53,159 nt of DNA from Campylobacterales bacterium (GCA_014763895.1 JACXUM010000013.1:1-53159); one strand, 5' to 3'; shown: positions 44,542 through 52,782, counted from the stretch's first letter. The notes: generated from the sequence alone by a model not told the origin. Translations and numbers: made by a program.

Positions 44542-45792
44542 ATGAAGAACGTGATAAAAAATAGACTTTATTTCAATTCGATCCATTCCGAAGACCTGCA
44601 GCAAGCATTTGAAGCGATCTGTCAAGAGACCGAAACGATAGGTTACTATGCACTGCCGACACAGGATCCCCAATCGATCATTGACTATGCGCAAACATTC
44701 GGCGATCATATCGATACGATCGCGGTCATAGGGATAGGCGGGAGCTCACTTGGTGCAAAGGCTGTCTATGAGTTCATCAAACCGGTAAAAACGCTGAAGA
44801 GGAAACTCTGTTTCTTTGAGAGTACCGATCCTCTGAATATCCACATGATCCTCAAAGAGATCGATCTCTCAAAGACCCATTTCCTGGTGATCTCCAAATC
44901 AGGTACCACCGTAGAGACATTTGCGATCTACAAATACATCCATACGCTTCAAAACCGTGCCGATGCCTACACCTTCATTACCGATCCCGGATCTCCTCTT
45001 GAAGCCTATGCCAAGACGGTCGGCTCCTCGGTACTGCATCTGCCCAAAAATGTGGGCGGGAGATTTTCGGTCCTTTCTACGGTTGGGCTGATCCCCCTGG
45101 CATTGAGCGGGGTTGATGTCGGATCGCTGCTTGAAGGCGCTGATTTTATGCGCAAAAGCTTTTTTCAAAAAGGATACATGCATGAGACCTTGCTCAAAAA
45201 AGCAAATTATTATGCCAAACACCATGCACAGTACCATATCAACTGCATCTTTGCCTATTCAGAGGCTTTAAGCTATTTTTGCCAATGGTATGTACAGTTA
45301 TGGGGCGAGAGTCTTGGCAAGCGCCAAAGACACAGTACCTTCCATGTCGGCCTGACGCCGATCGGACTTCTGGGCCCGGAGGATCAGCACTCGTTTTTGC
45401 AGCTTCTCATTGAGGGCACAAGAAACAAATCCGTGACATTTATCAAGATCGAAGATTTTAAAGAACACCAGATGCGGATACCCGATCTTTCGCTTCCGCA
45501 CCTTGAATCACTCGATATCCTGAACAGTCTGAGTTTCAACGAACTGATCAATCTTCAGTGTGATTCGGTCATGGAAGCACTCTTAAACGAAGGCGATATT
45601 CCTTTGGACAGTATCACGCTTCCTGCCGTCAACGAGTACTATATGGGAAGTCTGATCTACTATTATGAACTGCTTACCTCTTTGGTGGGCGAACTGATCG
45701 ATGTGGATACGTATGATCAGCCGGGTGTTGAAAAGGGCAAGGTTATTTTAAAGCAAAAACTTGCCCGCATCACCAAAAAACCTAGAATTTAG
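44542..45792 (+). CDS. pgi: Glucose-6-phosphate isomerase
   Basis: 416 aa, the shorter bacterial form. It interconverts glucose 6-phosphate and fructose 6-phosphate. VIGIGGSSLGAKAV (about 63-76), ISKSGTTVET (about 118-127) and the signature LWGESLGKRQRHSTF with the PGI catalytic residues are visible. It begins immediately after the preceding stop, in the same operon. Confidence 0.93.
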   Translation: MKNVIKNRLYFNSIHSEDLQQAFEAICQETETIGYYALPTQDPQSIIDYAQTFGDHIDTIAVIGIGGSSLGAKAVYEFIKPVKTLKRKLCFFESTDPLNIHMILKEIDLSKTHFLVISKSGTTVETFAIYKYIHTLQNRADAYTFITDPGSPLEAYAKTVGSSVLHLPKNVGGRFSVLSTVGLIPLALSGVDVGSLLEGADFMRKSFFQKGYMHETLLKKANYYAKHHAQYHINCIFAYSEALSYFCQWYVQLWGESLGKRQRHSTFHVGLTPIGLLGPEDQHSFLQLLIEGTRNKSVTFIKIEDFKEHQMRIPDLSLPHLESLDILNSLSFNELINLQCDSVMEALLNEGDIPLDSITLPAVNEYYMGSLIYYYELLTSLVGELIDVDTYDQPGVEKGKVILKQKLARITKKPRI

Positions 45793-45832
45793 CGGCATTA
45801 CGCTAGAATACATTTTTAAAAAAGGAATTTTT

Positions 45833-46660
45833 TTGATACACAAATGTCTTTTCCCCGCAGCCGGTTACGGTACACGTTTCCTTCCGGCAACCAAAGCCAC
45901 CCCCAAAGAGATGCTCCCTGTTTTGACCAAACCGTTGATCCAGTACGGTGTTGAGGAGGCGCTTGATGCCGGTATCCATACGATGGCGATCGTGACGGGA
46001 CGCGGCAAGAGGGCGATCGAGGATCATTTTGATATCTCTTACGAATTGGAGCATCAGATCAAGGGAGGGAGCAAGGAGTATCTTCTTGATGAGATCCGTT
46101 CCCTCATAGACCAATGTACCTTTTCATACACCAGACAGGTGGAGATGAAGGGGCTGGGCCATGCGATTCTCACAGGCGAAACGCTCATAGGAGACGAACC
46201 GTTCGCGGTTTTGCTTGCGGATGACCTTTGTGCGGCTGACGGAGCGGGCGTACTCAAACAGATGATAGAAGTCTATGAGAAATACCAGTGTTCGGTTGTC
46301 GCCATTGAAGAGGTGCCGATGGATCAGACGGACAAATACGGCATTATCGCCGGGGATCTGGTAGACGATACGAATGACACCTACAGGGTGACGGATATGG
46401 TTGAAAAGCCGGACCCCAAAGATGCCCCATCCAACCTTGCCATCATCGGACGCTATATCCTTACGCCGGACATTTTTGATATTCTCAAAGAGACCAAGCC
46501 CGGAAAAGGCGGAGAGATACAGATCACCGATGCGCTGCTGGAACAGGCGAGGCAGGGAAAGGTGATCGCGTACAAGTTCAAGGGGAGACGTTTTGACTGC
46601 GGTTCGGTGGAGGGTTTTGTCAAAGCGACCAACTATTTTTACGAACTTGGCCAACAATAA
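45833..46660 (+). CDS. galU: UTP-glucose-1-phosphate uridylyltransferase
   Basis: 275 aa. It makes UDP-glucose from glucose 1-phosphate and UTP. LFPAAGYGTRFLPATKATPK at the start is the nucleotide-binding loop; GVEEALDAGI, GLGHAI, FAVLLADDL and GGEIQITDALL are GalU motifs. The start is TTG at 45833, seven bases after AAGGAA; an ATG in frame at 45761 would lie inside pgi. UDP-glucose made here is the substrate of galE and ugd. Confidence 0.92.
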   Translation: MIHKCLFPAAGYGTRFLPATKATPKEMLPVLTKPLIQYGVEEALDAGIHTMAIVTGRGKRAIEDHFDISYELEHQIKGGSKEYLLDEIRSLIDQCTFSYTRQVEMKGLGHAILTGETLIGDEPFAVLLADDLCAADGAGVLKQMIEVYEKYQCSVVAIEEVPMDQTDKYGIIAGDLVDDTNDTYRVTDMVEKPDPKDAPSNLAIIGRYILTPDIFDILKETKPGKGGEIQITDALLEQARQGKVIAYKFKGRRFDCGSVEGFVKATNYFYELGQQ

Positions 46661-46688
46661 TCTATTTATCTACAAAAAGTTTTAACAG

Positions 46689-48092
46689 ATGACCAATGTG
46701 ATTTTATGCGGAGGAAGCGGTACGCGTTTATGGCCTCTGAGCCGCACGCTGATGCCCAAACAGTTTGTCAAGCTCTTTGAAGGCGAATCGCTCTTTCAAA
46801 AGACGGTAAAACGCAATCAAAAAGCCTGCGACAGCCAACTGATCGTTTCGAATGCGGAACAGTACTTCCTTGCCATCGATCAGCTTGAGGAGATGAGGAT
46901 CGGCAATGTGCATTATCTTTTGGAGCCGGTCGGAAGGAATACGGCGCCTGCCATCGCATTGGCCGCTTTGGCTTTGGATCCTGAAGAGATCATGCTGGTC
47001 ACCCCCTCAGACCATCTTATCAAACATGAAGCGGCGTATCTTGAGGCTGTAAAAAAAGCAGTGCAGCTGGCCCAAAACAACTACCTGTCCACTTTCGGGA
47101 TCACACCGGAGTATCCCCAGACCGGTTTTGGATACATTCAGGCAAAGCCTGAAAATGATGAATGTTCAATGTTGAATGTTGAATGTTTTAAAGAAAAGCC
47201 TGACTTGAAACTTGCAGAGCAATACCTGGAAGAAAATTCAACATTAAGCATTCAAAATTTACCATTAAAATGGTACTGGAACAGCGGGATGTTCTGTTTC
47301 AAAGCAGGGGTTTTTTTGGATGAGTTGAAACGTTATGCGCCCAAAATCTATGAAGCCTCCAAAGATGCATTTGAAAACAAACAGCCAATAACCGATAACC
47401 AGTTGCGGATAACGCACGAATCTATGAGTGCGATCCCTGAAGAGAGTATCGATTATGCGGTCATGGAGAAGAGCGAGAGGGTCAAAGTCATCCCGTCCGA
47501 TATCGGATGGAGCGATCTGGGGAGCTTCGAATCTCTGGCCAATGAGATCGATTCGTCCAAAGATGTGATAGAGATCGATTCGTCTGACAACCTGATCCTT
47601 TCGGATAAACAGGTTGCCGCGATCGATATCGAAGGGCTTGTGATCATCGATACCCCCGATGCGTTGCTGGTTTCCAAAAAAGGAAGCAGTCAAAAGGTCA
47701 AAGAGGTGGTAAAGAGGCTCAAAGAGCGTGATTCCGATCTGCCAAACATCCATGTTACGGCACACCGTCCCTGGGGGACCTATACGATCCTGGATGAATC
47801 CAACGGCTATAAGGTCAAACAGATCATGGTCAAGCCGGGAAAAAGGCTCTCGCTCCAAAAACACCACCATCGAAGCGAACACTGGATCGTTGTCTCAGGC
47901 ATCGCACAAGTGACGCGCGGGGAGAGCATCTATATGGTCAACGCCAATGAATCCACCTATATCCCCATAGGCGAAATGCACCGCCTTGAGAATGTCGGCA
48001 AGATACCGCTCGTGATGATCGAAGCTCAGGTTGGCGAATATGTCGGAGAGGATGATATCATCCGTTTAGAAGATGATTTTAAACGAAGCTGA
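46689..48092 (+). CDS. manC: Mannose-1-phosphate guanylyltransferase / mannose-6-phosphate isomerase
   Basis: 467 aa bifunctional type II enzyme giving GDP-mannose. The pyrophosphorylase motif GGSGTRLWPLSRTLMPKQF (8-26), EPVGRNTAPAIALAAL, WNSGMFCF and SIDYAVME are followed by the isomerase cupin: HRPWGTYTIL, KPGKRLSLQKHHHRSEHWIV, STYIPIGEMHRLEN. The loops at about residues 155-167, 182-196 and 232-246 are encoded by AT-rich short-repeat DNA (TTGAATG-type and ATTCAAC-type) and one is about ten residues longer than in AlgA-type enzymes. No ribosome site is obvious before ATG 46689. Confidence 0.93.
   Translation: MTNVILCGGSGTRLWPLSRTLMPKQFVKLFEGESLFQKTVKRNQKACDSQLIVSNAEQYFLAIDQLEEMRIGNVHYLLEPVGRNTAPAIALAALALDPEEIMLVTPSDHLIKHEAAYLEAVKKAVQLAQNNYLSTFGITPEYPQTGFGYIQAKPENDECSMLNVECFKEKPDLKLAEQYLEENSTLSIQNLPLKWYWNSGMFCFKAGVFLDELKRYAPKIYEASKDAFENKQPITDNQLRITHESMSAIPEESIDYAVMEKSERVKVIPSDIGWSDLGSFESLANEIDSSKDVIEIDSSDNLILSDKQVAAIDIEGLVIIDTPDALLVSKKGSSQKVKEVVKRLKERDSDLPNIHVTAHRPWGTYTILDESNGYKVKQIMVKPGKRLSLQKHHHRSEHWIVVSGIAQVTRGESIYMVNANESTYIPIGEMHRLENVGKIPLVMIEAQVGEYVGEDDIIRLEDDFKRS
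47157..47428 (+). repeat. AT-rich heptamer-like repeat segments inside manC
   Basis: Three patches differ from the surrounding gene: TTGAATGTTGAATG (about 47171-47184), ATTCAACATTAAGCATTCAA (about 47236-47255) with following ACCATTAAAATGG, and AATAACCGATAACCAG (about 47386-47401). The first two are roughly inverse complements. They look like short tandemly repeated spacer repeats that entered variable loops in frame. Confidence 0.5.
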
Positions 48093-48108
48093 TGGGCAGC
48101 AAGGAAAA

Positions 48109-48612
48109 ATGGGCAACGTGCAAGGAACGTCAGGCTATCTGGATGATGCGGTTTTCAAGACGGTAGTAGCCAATGTTCCGCTGGTTTCCATCGACCTTAT
48201 CGTCAGGGATGAGGAGGGAAGGATACTGCTTGGAAAACGTGTCAACAAGCCGGCCCGTGGCATGTGGTTCAGCATGGGCGGACGGGTGATGAAGAACGAG
48301 GCCATCGCCGATGCGATCCGAAGGATCTCCCAAACCGAACTGGGAGTAGAGCCGGCAAGTAAGCCCGCATTTTTGGGAGTTTTTGAGCACTTTTATGACG
48401 AGGGTATCTTTGAGGGGGTATCGACGCACTATGTGAACCTGGGGTATGAGATAGAAGTAAAAACGTTGCCGTCTCTGCCCAAAGAGCAGCATAGCCAGTA
48501 CCGATGGTTTGCACCCGATGAGCTGATGCGAAGCGATGCGGTGCATCAGTATGTCAAAGACTATTTTACAACACAGCCGGGTTCAGTCCCGCAAAACAAG
48601 GAGGAAAAATAA
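48109..48612 (+). CDS. GDP-mannose mannosyl hydrolase (Nudix family, Gmm/NudD-like)
   Basis: 167 aa. [29 protein letters not shown] then [26 protein letters not shown], the variant Nudix box of GDP-mannose hydrolases, which lacks the usual catalytic REUXEE arrangement, followed by [18 protein letters not shown] and EQHSQYRWF. It releases mannose (or glucose) from GDP-sugar and may tune the GDP-mannose pool between manC and gmd. The ATG at 48109 follows AAGGA; ATG 48073 lies inside manC. The stop overlaps the gmd start by one base. Confidence 0.88.
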   Translation: MGNVQGTSGYLDDAVFKTVVANVPLVSIDLIVRDEEGRILLGKRVNKPARGMWFSMGGRVMKNEAIADAIRRISQTELGVEPASKPAFLGVFEHFYDEGIFEGVSTHYVNLGYEIEVKTLPSLPKEQHSQYRWFAPDELMRSDAVHQYVKDYFTTQPGSVPQNKEEK

Positions 48613-49760
48613 TGGAAAATAAAAAGGTGGCATTGATCACAGGGATCACGGGGCAGGACGGTTCATACCTGGCAGAGTTCCTGCTCAAAAAAGGGTATAT
48701 CGTCCACGGGATCAAGAGAAGATCTTCCCTGTTCAACACAGACCGTATCGACCACCTCTACCAGGACCCGCATGTAGAACACAGAAACTTTATCCTTCAC
48801 TATGGTGATATGACAGACTCCATGAACCTCACGCGTATCATCCAGGAGGTACAGCCCGATGAGATCTACAATCTTGCTGCGATGAGCCATGTGGCTGTCT
48901 CTTTCGAAACACCGGAGTATGTGGCCAATGCCGATGGTACAGGAACACTTCGTATCCTGGAAGCAGTGAAACTTCTGGGTCTTACAAAAAAGACCAAGAT
49001 CTACCAGGCGTCCACTTCAGAGCTTTACGGAAAAGTACAGGAGACACCGCAGAGCGAAACGACACCTTTTTACCCCAGAAGCCCTTATGCCGTAGCGAAG
49101 ATGTACGCCTACTGGATCACCGTGAACTACCGTGAAGCGTACGGTATGTTTGCTTGTAACGGTATCCTCTTCAACCATGAGTCACCAGTGAGAGGGGAGA
49201 CATTTGTAACGAGAAAGATCACGCGCGCAGCGTCTAAAATAGCGCTGAACCTTCAGGATAAACTCTACCTTGGAAACCTTGATGCCAAACGTGACTGGGG
49301 CCATGCAAAAGACTATGTGCGTATGATGTGGATGATCCTCCAGGCCGATGAGCCGGAAGACTGGGTCATCGCCACCGGACAGACCACAACGGTTAGGGAT
49401 TTTGTAAAATTCGCTTTTGCCTATGCGGGGATCAACCTGCGTTTTGAAGGTGAAGGTGTAGATGAAGTCGGAATCGTTGATAGTGTAGACGCAGCGAAAT
49501 TTGAACAAGTAACCAATAACAAATATACGAATAACCTAGACAACAAAGTTGTCGTCTCGGTGGACCCAAGATACTTCAGACCGACAGAAGTTGATCTGTT
49601 GTTAGGTGATCCGACAAAAGCAGAACAAAAACTGGGGTGGAACAGAGAGTACAACCTGCAAAACCTGGTTGATGACATGATGGAGAGCGACCTCAAGCTG
49701 ATGACCAAAGACCAGTACCTCAAAGAGGGCGGATATACGATCATGAGTTATTATGAGTAA
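48612..49760 (+). CDS. gmd: GDP-mannose 4,6-dehydratase
   Basis: 382 aa. It turns GDP-mannose into GDP-4-keto-6-deoxymannose, the branch point to fucose, rhamnose and perosamine sugars. [19 protein letters not shown] (7-25), [30 protein letters not shown] (catalytic Tyr-Lys), [16 protein letters not shown] and [20 protein letters not shown] are conserved. The loop at about 286-310 ([15 protein letters not shown]) is roughly eight residues longer than in E. coli Gmd and is encoded by AT-rich repeat-like DNA. The usual next gene, fcl, is only a fragment here. Confidence 0.95.
   Translation: MENKKVALITGITGQDGSYLAEFLLKKGYIVHGIKRRSSLFNTDRIDHLYQDPHVEHRNFILHYGDMTDSMNLTRIIQEVQPDEIYNLAAMSHVAVSFETPEYVANADGTGTLRILEAVKLLGLTKKTKIYQASTSELYGKVQETPQSETTPFYPRSPYAVAKMYAYWITVNYREAYGMFACNGILFNHESPVRGETFVTRKITRAASKIALNLQDKLYLGNLDAKRDWGHAKDYVRMMWMILQADEPEDWVIATGQTTTVRDFVKFAFAYAGINLRFEGEGVDEVGIVDSVDAAKFEQVTNNKYTNNLDNKVVVSVDPRYFRPTEVDLLLGDPTKAEQKLGWNREYNLQNLVDDMMESDLKLMTKDQYLKEGGYTIMSYYE
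49502..49549 (+). repeat. AT-rich repeat-like segment inside gmd
   Basis: The bases coding for VTNNKYTNN (CAAGTAACCAATAACAAATA followed by TACGAATAACC) resemble spacer short-repeat DNA such as GGTAATTGG...TTATTGGTAATTG found just after gmd at 49769-49797. It lies in a loop that differs in length between Gmd proteins. Confidence 0.4.
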
Positions 49761-49798
49761 TTCATTTCGGTAATTGGTTCGTAGTTATTGGTAATTGA

Positions 49799-50035
49799 GA
49801 AAGCTGTAACATTGGCACCAGAACAGATGTCTTCATCAAGGAACTATCAGAAATGATCAAAGAGATCATCCGATTTAACGGAGAGCTTTACTTTAACACG
49901 GAAAAACCGGACGGTACGATGAAAAAGCTGACGGATGTCAGTAAATTAAATTCATTGGGTTGGAGGCATCAGGTTGAGCTTCATGATGGTATAATGCAGA
50001 TCCATAACTGGTATGTCGGTAATAGTCGATCGTGA
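49799..50035 (+). pseudogene. fcl: 3' remnant of GDP-L-fucose synthase (copy 1)
   Basis: From 49808 the frame reads NIGTRTDVFIKELSE, then MIKEIIRFNGELYFNTEKPDG, TMKKLTDVSKLNSLGW and GIMQIHNWYV: the C-terminal quarter of Fcl/WcaG. The first three quarters (NAD-binding and catalytic parts) are missing. In their place, between the gmd stop and 49798, is an AT-rich GGTAATTGG-type repeat and an in-frame stop (49796-49798). An ATG at 49853 could start a 60-aa peptide, but it would have no catalytic residues. Confidence 0.8.
49911..49950 (+). repeat. 40-bp direct repeat, copy 1 (in fcl remnant 1)
   Basis: Identical over 40 bases to 51066..51105 (begins ACGGTACGATG, ends GTAAATTAAA). Homology continues beyond with mismatches. 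Recombination between the copies would delete the 1155 bases carrying the MNT-HEPN pair. Confidence 0.9.
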
Positions 50036-50188
50036 ATGGATATCATTTTTAAAAACTTTAGGATGACGAAAGTTTATACAGAGGATCCAATTTTAAATTT
50101 TTAAGCAGGCTGGGTTGTAAATGAGATCAGAAAATTTGTCGCTGCATCTGTCTTTTGGTTTCGTTGCGGTCAGCAAGAGGGTATGGTG
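50036..50188. other. Spacer before the toxin-antitoxin pair
   Basis: 153 bases of AT-rich sequence without a gene. No good TATAAT is visible; ATTTTAAATTTTTAA at about 50090-50104 could be part of a promoter for the MNT-HEPN operon. Confidence 0.35.
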
Positions 50189-50479
50189 ATGAGATTGACT
50201 CCGTATGAGCATGAAATGATCAAAAAAGCCTTTCTCGAAACATTTGAAGAGGGGAAAATCTACCTCTTCGGTTCACGTGTGGACGATACCAAGAGAGGCG
50301 GTGACATCGACCTCTATCTCTGTCCAGACACGAAGTTTGAGAACGAGAGAGAAAGAAGAAGAGCGTTTCTCATCAAGCTGGACGAATACATCGGTGAACA
50401 AAAGATAGATGCCATCATGGCAAAAGATCCAGACAGGCTGATAGAAAAAGAAGCGTTAAGTACAGGGGTAGAACTATGA
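50189..50479 (+). CDS. MNT-type minimal nucleotidyltransferase antitoxin
   Basis: 96 aa. The nucleotidyltransferase motif is GSRVDDTKRGGDIDLYL: Gly28-Ser29 and the metal-binding Asp39 and Asp41, the minimal GSx10DxD core. Proteins of this kind neutralise a HEPN toxin, in the MntA-HepT type by transferring AMP to a tyrosine near the HEPN active site. ATG 50189 is preferred, seven bases after GAGGG; ATG 50183 is too close to it. The stop overlaps the HEPN start by four bases, so the pair is coupled. Confidence 0.88.
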   Translation: MRLTPYEHEMIKKAFLETFEEGKIYLFGSRVDDTKRGGDIDLYLCPDTKFENERERRRAFLIKLDEYIGEQKIDAIMAKDPDRLIEKEALSTGVEL

Positions 50480-50979
50480 GAGATATTCAAAACACTTTTA
50501 TCGAAAAATTGTATGAGTGTCAAAAGCATAAAGAAAAGATAATACTGGCATCGCAAAAGATAGAATATCTTATGCCCCTTAGTGTGGATAGTTATAACCT
50601 GCTTAGCTTTGAGCAAACAAGTTTTATCGATCAGATGATATTTAGATTTACAAAGCTTCAGGATACTATGGGCGAAAAGCTTTTTCCTTCGCTGCTTGAA
50701 CTGATGGGAGAAGAGGTAAAAAGCAAACCATTCATTGATAGACTCAATAGAATCGAAGAGCTTGGAATACTGTACAAAAATGACTGGATGGATCTTAGAA
50801 AAGATAGAAATGAAATAGCCCACGAATACAGCTTTAACCAGGATGAAGTCGTAGAAGGGATCAATACCATCTACAGAAGCATCAACAAACTTTTATCCAT
50901 CTATGACAGCTTTTATGGATACTGCACGGAAAAATTTGATTTTGTCCGCGACAGCGACGTTTTAAAAAGAAATTTATGA
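50476..50979 (+). CDS. HEPN-type RNase toxin (HepT-like)
   Basis: 167 aa, all helical. The motif RNEIAHEY (111-118) is exactly RX4HXY, the catalytic Arg and His of HEPN RNases and the tyrosine (118) that MNT antitoxins modify. With the overlapping MNT gene it forms a two-gene toxin-antitoxin module. Its stop overlaps the ATG of a dead ugd fragment (ATGA), so the module appears to have landed exactly upstream of a former ugd start. It is more AT-rich than the neighbouring sugar genes. Confidence 0.88.
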   Translation: MRDIQNTFIEKLYECQKHKEKIILASQKIEYLMPLSVDSYNLLSFEQTSFIDQMIFRFTKLQDTMGEKLFPSLLELMGEEVKSKPFIDRLNRIEELGILYKNDWMDLRKDRNEIAHEYSFNQDEVVEGINTIYRSINKLLSIYDSFYGYCTEKFDFVRDSDVLKRNL

Positions 50980-51065
50980 AAACCGCCATAGCAGGGAGAG
51001 GATACGTAGGACTGTCAAACTGGATATTGCTCGCCTAGCACAACGAGGTCGTCGCCCTCGACATT
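50976..51065 (+). pseudogene. ugd: 5' remnant of UDP-glucose 6-dehydrogenase
   Basis: Reads MKTAIAGRGYVGLSNWILLA, then a TAG stop at codon 21 (51036-51038; CAG in the intact copy), then HNEVVALDI. It is clearly related to the start of the intact ugd at 53089 (MKIAIAGTGYVGLSNGILLA). After about 30 codons it runs straight into the second fcl fragment. The NAD-binding glycine motif has also changed (GRGYVG for GTGYVG). Confidence 0.85.
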
Positions 51066-51184
51066 ACGGTACGATGAAAAAGCTGACGGATGTCAGTAAA
51101 TTAAACTCATTGGGGTGGAGGTATCGCGTAGAACTTAATGATGGAATTAGAAGCATGTACGAATGGTATACAAAAGAGCACTGA
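51066..51184 (+). pseudogene. fcl: 3' remnant of GDP-L-fucose synthase (copy 2)
   Basis: From an ATG at 51074 it encodes MKKLTDVSKLNSLGW then RYRVELNDGIRSMYEWYTKEH and a stop (51182-51184), the C-terminus of Fcl. It matches copy 1 exactly over 40 bases (51066..51105) and then diverges. It ends like a normal Fcl, while copy 1 ends in NSRS. Confidence 0.85.
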
Positions 51185-51197
51185 TCACGTACCAATC

Positions 51198-51306
51198 GTA
51201 GGGTGGGTTTGCCAACCCACCGGAACGCAGGGAATGGTTGCGACGATCACGGGCTGGTTTTGGTCAACGAATTTGGCCACAGCGTGGGTTGGCAAACCCA
51301 TCCTAC
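51198..51306 (+). mobile_element. MITE/REP-like element, copy A, with 23-bp terminal inverted repeats
   Basis: The left end GTAGGGTGGGTTTGCCAACC plus CAC (51198-51220) is the reverse complement of the right end at 51284-51306 except for one base. The 109-bp element shares a 26-base identical stretch (CAACGAATTTGGCCACAGCG followed by TGGGTT) and the general plan with copy B (52783..52888), in the same orientation. It has no gene of its own, so any movement would need a transposase supplied elsewhere. Confidence 0.8.
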
Positions 51307-51318
51307 AAAACCCTCGTC

Positions 51319-51367
51319 ATCCCCGGGATCCGCACCCCAAGGTCATTTCCTGCAGGCACCCGGGGAT
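51319..51367. repeat. GC-rich inverted repeat (REP-like)
   Basis: ATCCCCGGG (51319-51327) and CCCGGGGAT (51359-51367) are perfect inverse complements 31 bases apart, GC-rich against the AT-rich surroundings. It lies just outside element copy A, and AT-rich ACCAATCAGCAATTTCTCAA follows at about 51391-51410. Confidence 0.55.
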
Positions 51368-51437
51368 CCACAGTCGCAGAGCGACATCACCAATCAGCAA
51401 TTTCTCAAACAGCCTTTACAACAATGACTAAATAGTA

Positions 51438-51464
51438 TATAATTATCCTTATTAAAAAGGATAA
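51438..51464 (+). promoter_or_regulatory. -10 box and ribosome-site hairpin of the ATPase gene
   Basis: TATAAT at 51438-51443; then TTATCCTT (51443-51450) and AAGGATAA (51457-51464), a perfect 8-bp inverted repeat whose right arm contains the ribosome site of the ATG at 51467. Transcripts coming from upstream would fold it and hide the ribosome site; those from this promoter would start inside the left arm and escape. Confidence 0.5.
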
Positions 51465-51466
51465 AA

Positions 51467-52750
51467 ATGAAAGAGTTGTTCCAGAGAGTCATTACGGATT
51501 TTATTGAAAAAGAGATACGCGGCATTTTTTCACGAGAGTACCATATCCCTTTGCACAGTAAAAAAATAGTCTCTTTGATAGGGGTGCGCAGGAGCGGGAA
51601 AAGCTCTATTCTGTTTGATCTGATACAAAAACTCAGGGTGGATACGCCAAGAGAAAACATCCTCTATTTAAATTTTGAGGACGACAGGTTTTTCCCTTTA
51701 AGATTGGAACATTTGGATGCGATACTGGAGGGGTATTTTGAGCTATTTCCTACAAAAAGAGATGAAAAGATATATCTTTTTTTGGATGAAGTGCAGGTTG
51801 TTGAGGGATGGGAGCTTTATGTGCGGAGGATTTACGATACTTTAAACATCGCCATCTTTATCACCGGCTCCAGTGCCAAACTGCTCTCTACCGAGATCGC
51901 CACAAGCCTAAGGGGCAGAACGATCACTTTTGAGATTTTTCCATTTTCATTCAAAGAGTATCTGGCGTTCAAAGGCATTGAAGTCAATCTGCACTCTTCC
52001 AAATCGCTGAGTTTCATCAAAAACGCTTTTGAAAGCTATCTCATAGACGGCGGATTTGCCGAAACGATCAACGAAGAGAGTTTTATCGCCAGAAAAATCC
52101 TGAGCGATTACCTGGAGCTTATTGTGTTTAAGGACATAGCAGAGCGCCACAACATAACAAACACGCCACTGCTTAAACACCTCAATAAATACTGTTTTAC
52201 CAATATTGCTACCCTTGTCAGTTTTACCAAACTCTACAATGATTTCAGATCACAGGGTTTTAAAGTCTCAAAAGATACTATTTTCAACTATATGGCATAC
52301 CTGGAAGAGGCTTATGCGCTTTTTACCGTGCCTATTTTTCGAAACTCCATCAAAGAAGAGCAGCGCAATCCCAAAAAGATTTACGCGATAGACAATGGTT
52401 TTAAGAAGATCTATGACTATGCGATCGGCGAGGATAAAAGCAAGCTTTATGAAAATGTAGTATTTTTATATTTAAGGCGGCAAAGTAAAAATATCTATTA
52501 CTACAAGGGTGTTCAGGAAGTTGATTTTTATGCAAGGCTGGATGACAAAGAGATGCTTGTGAATGTAAGCTATGAGATCAAAGATGAAAAAACGAGACAG
52601 AGAGAGGTCAATGGACTGCTTGAAGCGATGGAATATTTTAAGCTGGATACGGCTTACCTGATCACAAAAGATGAAAAAAGCGAGATCGCTTTGGAGGAGA
52701 AAAGAATTTTTGTGATACCGCTGTATGAATGGATGCTTCTGGAAAAGTAG
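51467..52750 (+). CDS. AAA_14/DUF4143 ATPase, unknown function
   Basis: 427 aa. P-loop ATPase with Walker A GVRRSGKSS (39-47), Walker B YLFLDEVQ (103-110; Asp107-Glu108) and GSSAKLL (134-140), then the C-terminal DUF4143 domain (about 200-370: DYLELIVFKDIAERH; KVSKDTIFNYMAYLEEAYALF; ENVVFLYLRR) ending in a nuclease-like fold region (YYYKGVQEVDFYA). This very common family has a patchy distribution and behaves like a selfish or accessory gene. It is flanked by element copies A and B, which suggests it arrived or could move with them. Confidence 0.88.
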   Translation: MKELFQRVITDFIEKEIRGIFSREYHIPLHSKKIVSLIGVRRSGKSSILFDLIQKLRVDTPRENILYLNFEDDRFFPLRLEHLDAILEGYFELFPTKRDEKIYLFLDEVQVVEGWELYVRRIYDTLNIAIFITGSSAKLLSTEIATSLRGRTITFEIFPFSFKEYLAFKGIEVNLHSSKSLSFIKNAFESYLIDGGFAETINEESFIARKILSDYLELIVFKDIAERHNITNTPLLKHLNKYCFTNIATLVSFTKLYNDFRSQGFKVSKDTIFNYMAYLEEAYALFTVPIFRNSIKEEQRNPKKIYAIDNGFKKIYDYAIGEDKSKLYENVVFLYLRRQSKNIYYYKGVQEVDFYARLDDKEMLVNVSYEIKDEKTRQREVNGLLEAMEYFKLDTAYLITKDEKSEIALEEKRIFVIPLYEWMLLEK

Positions 52751-52782
52751 TCACTGGCAAGCAGGGTGAACGGGAAACTTCT

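Noticed and set aside
46689-48092. manC as a pseudogene because of repeat-like inserts
   Set aside because: The frame is open throughout and all catalytic motifs of both domains are intact.
49853-50035. Independent 60-aa gene after gmd
   Set aside because: Its sequence is the C-terminus of GDP-fucose synthase and homology begins 15 codons before its ATG.
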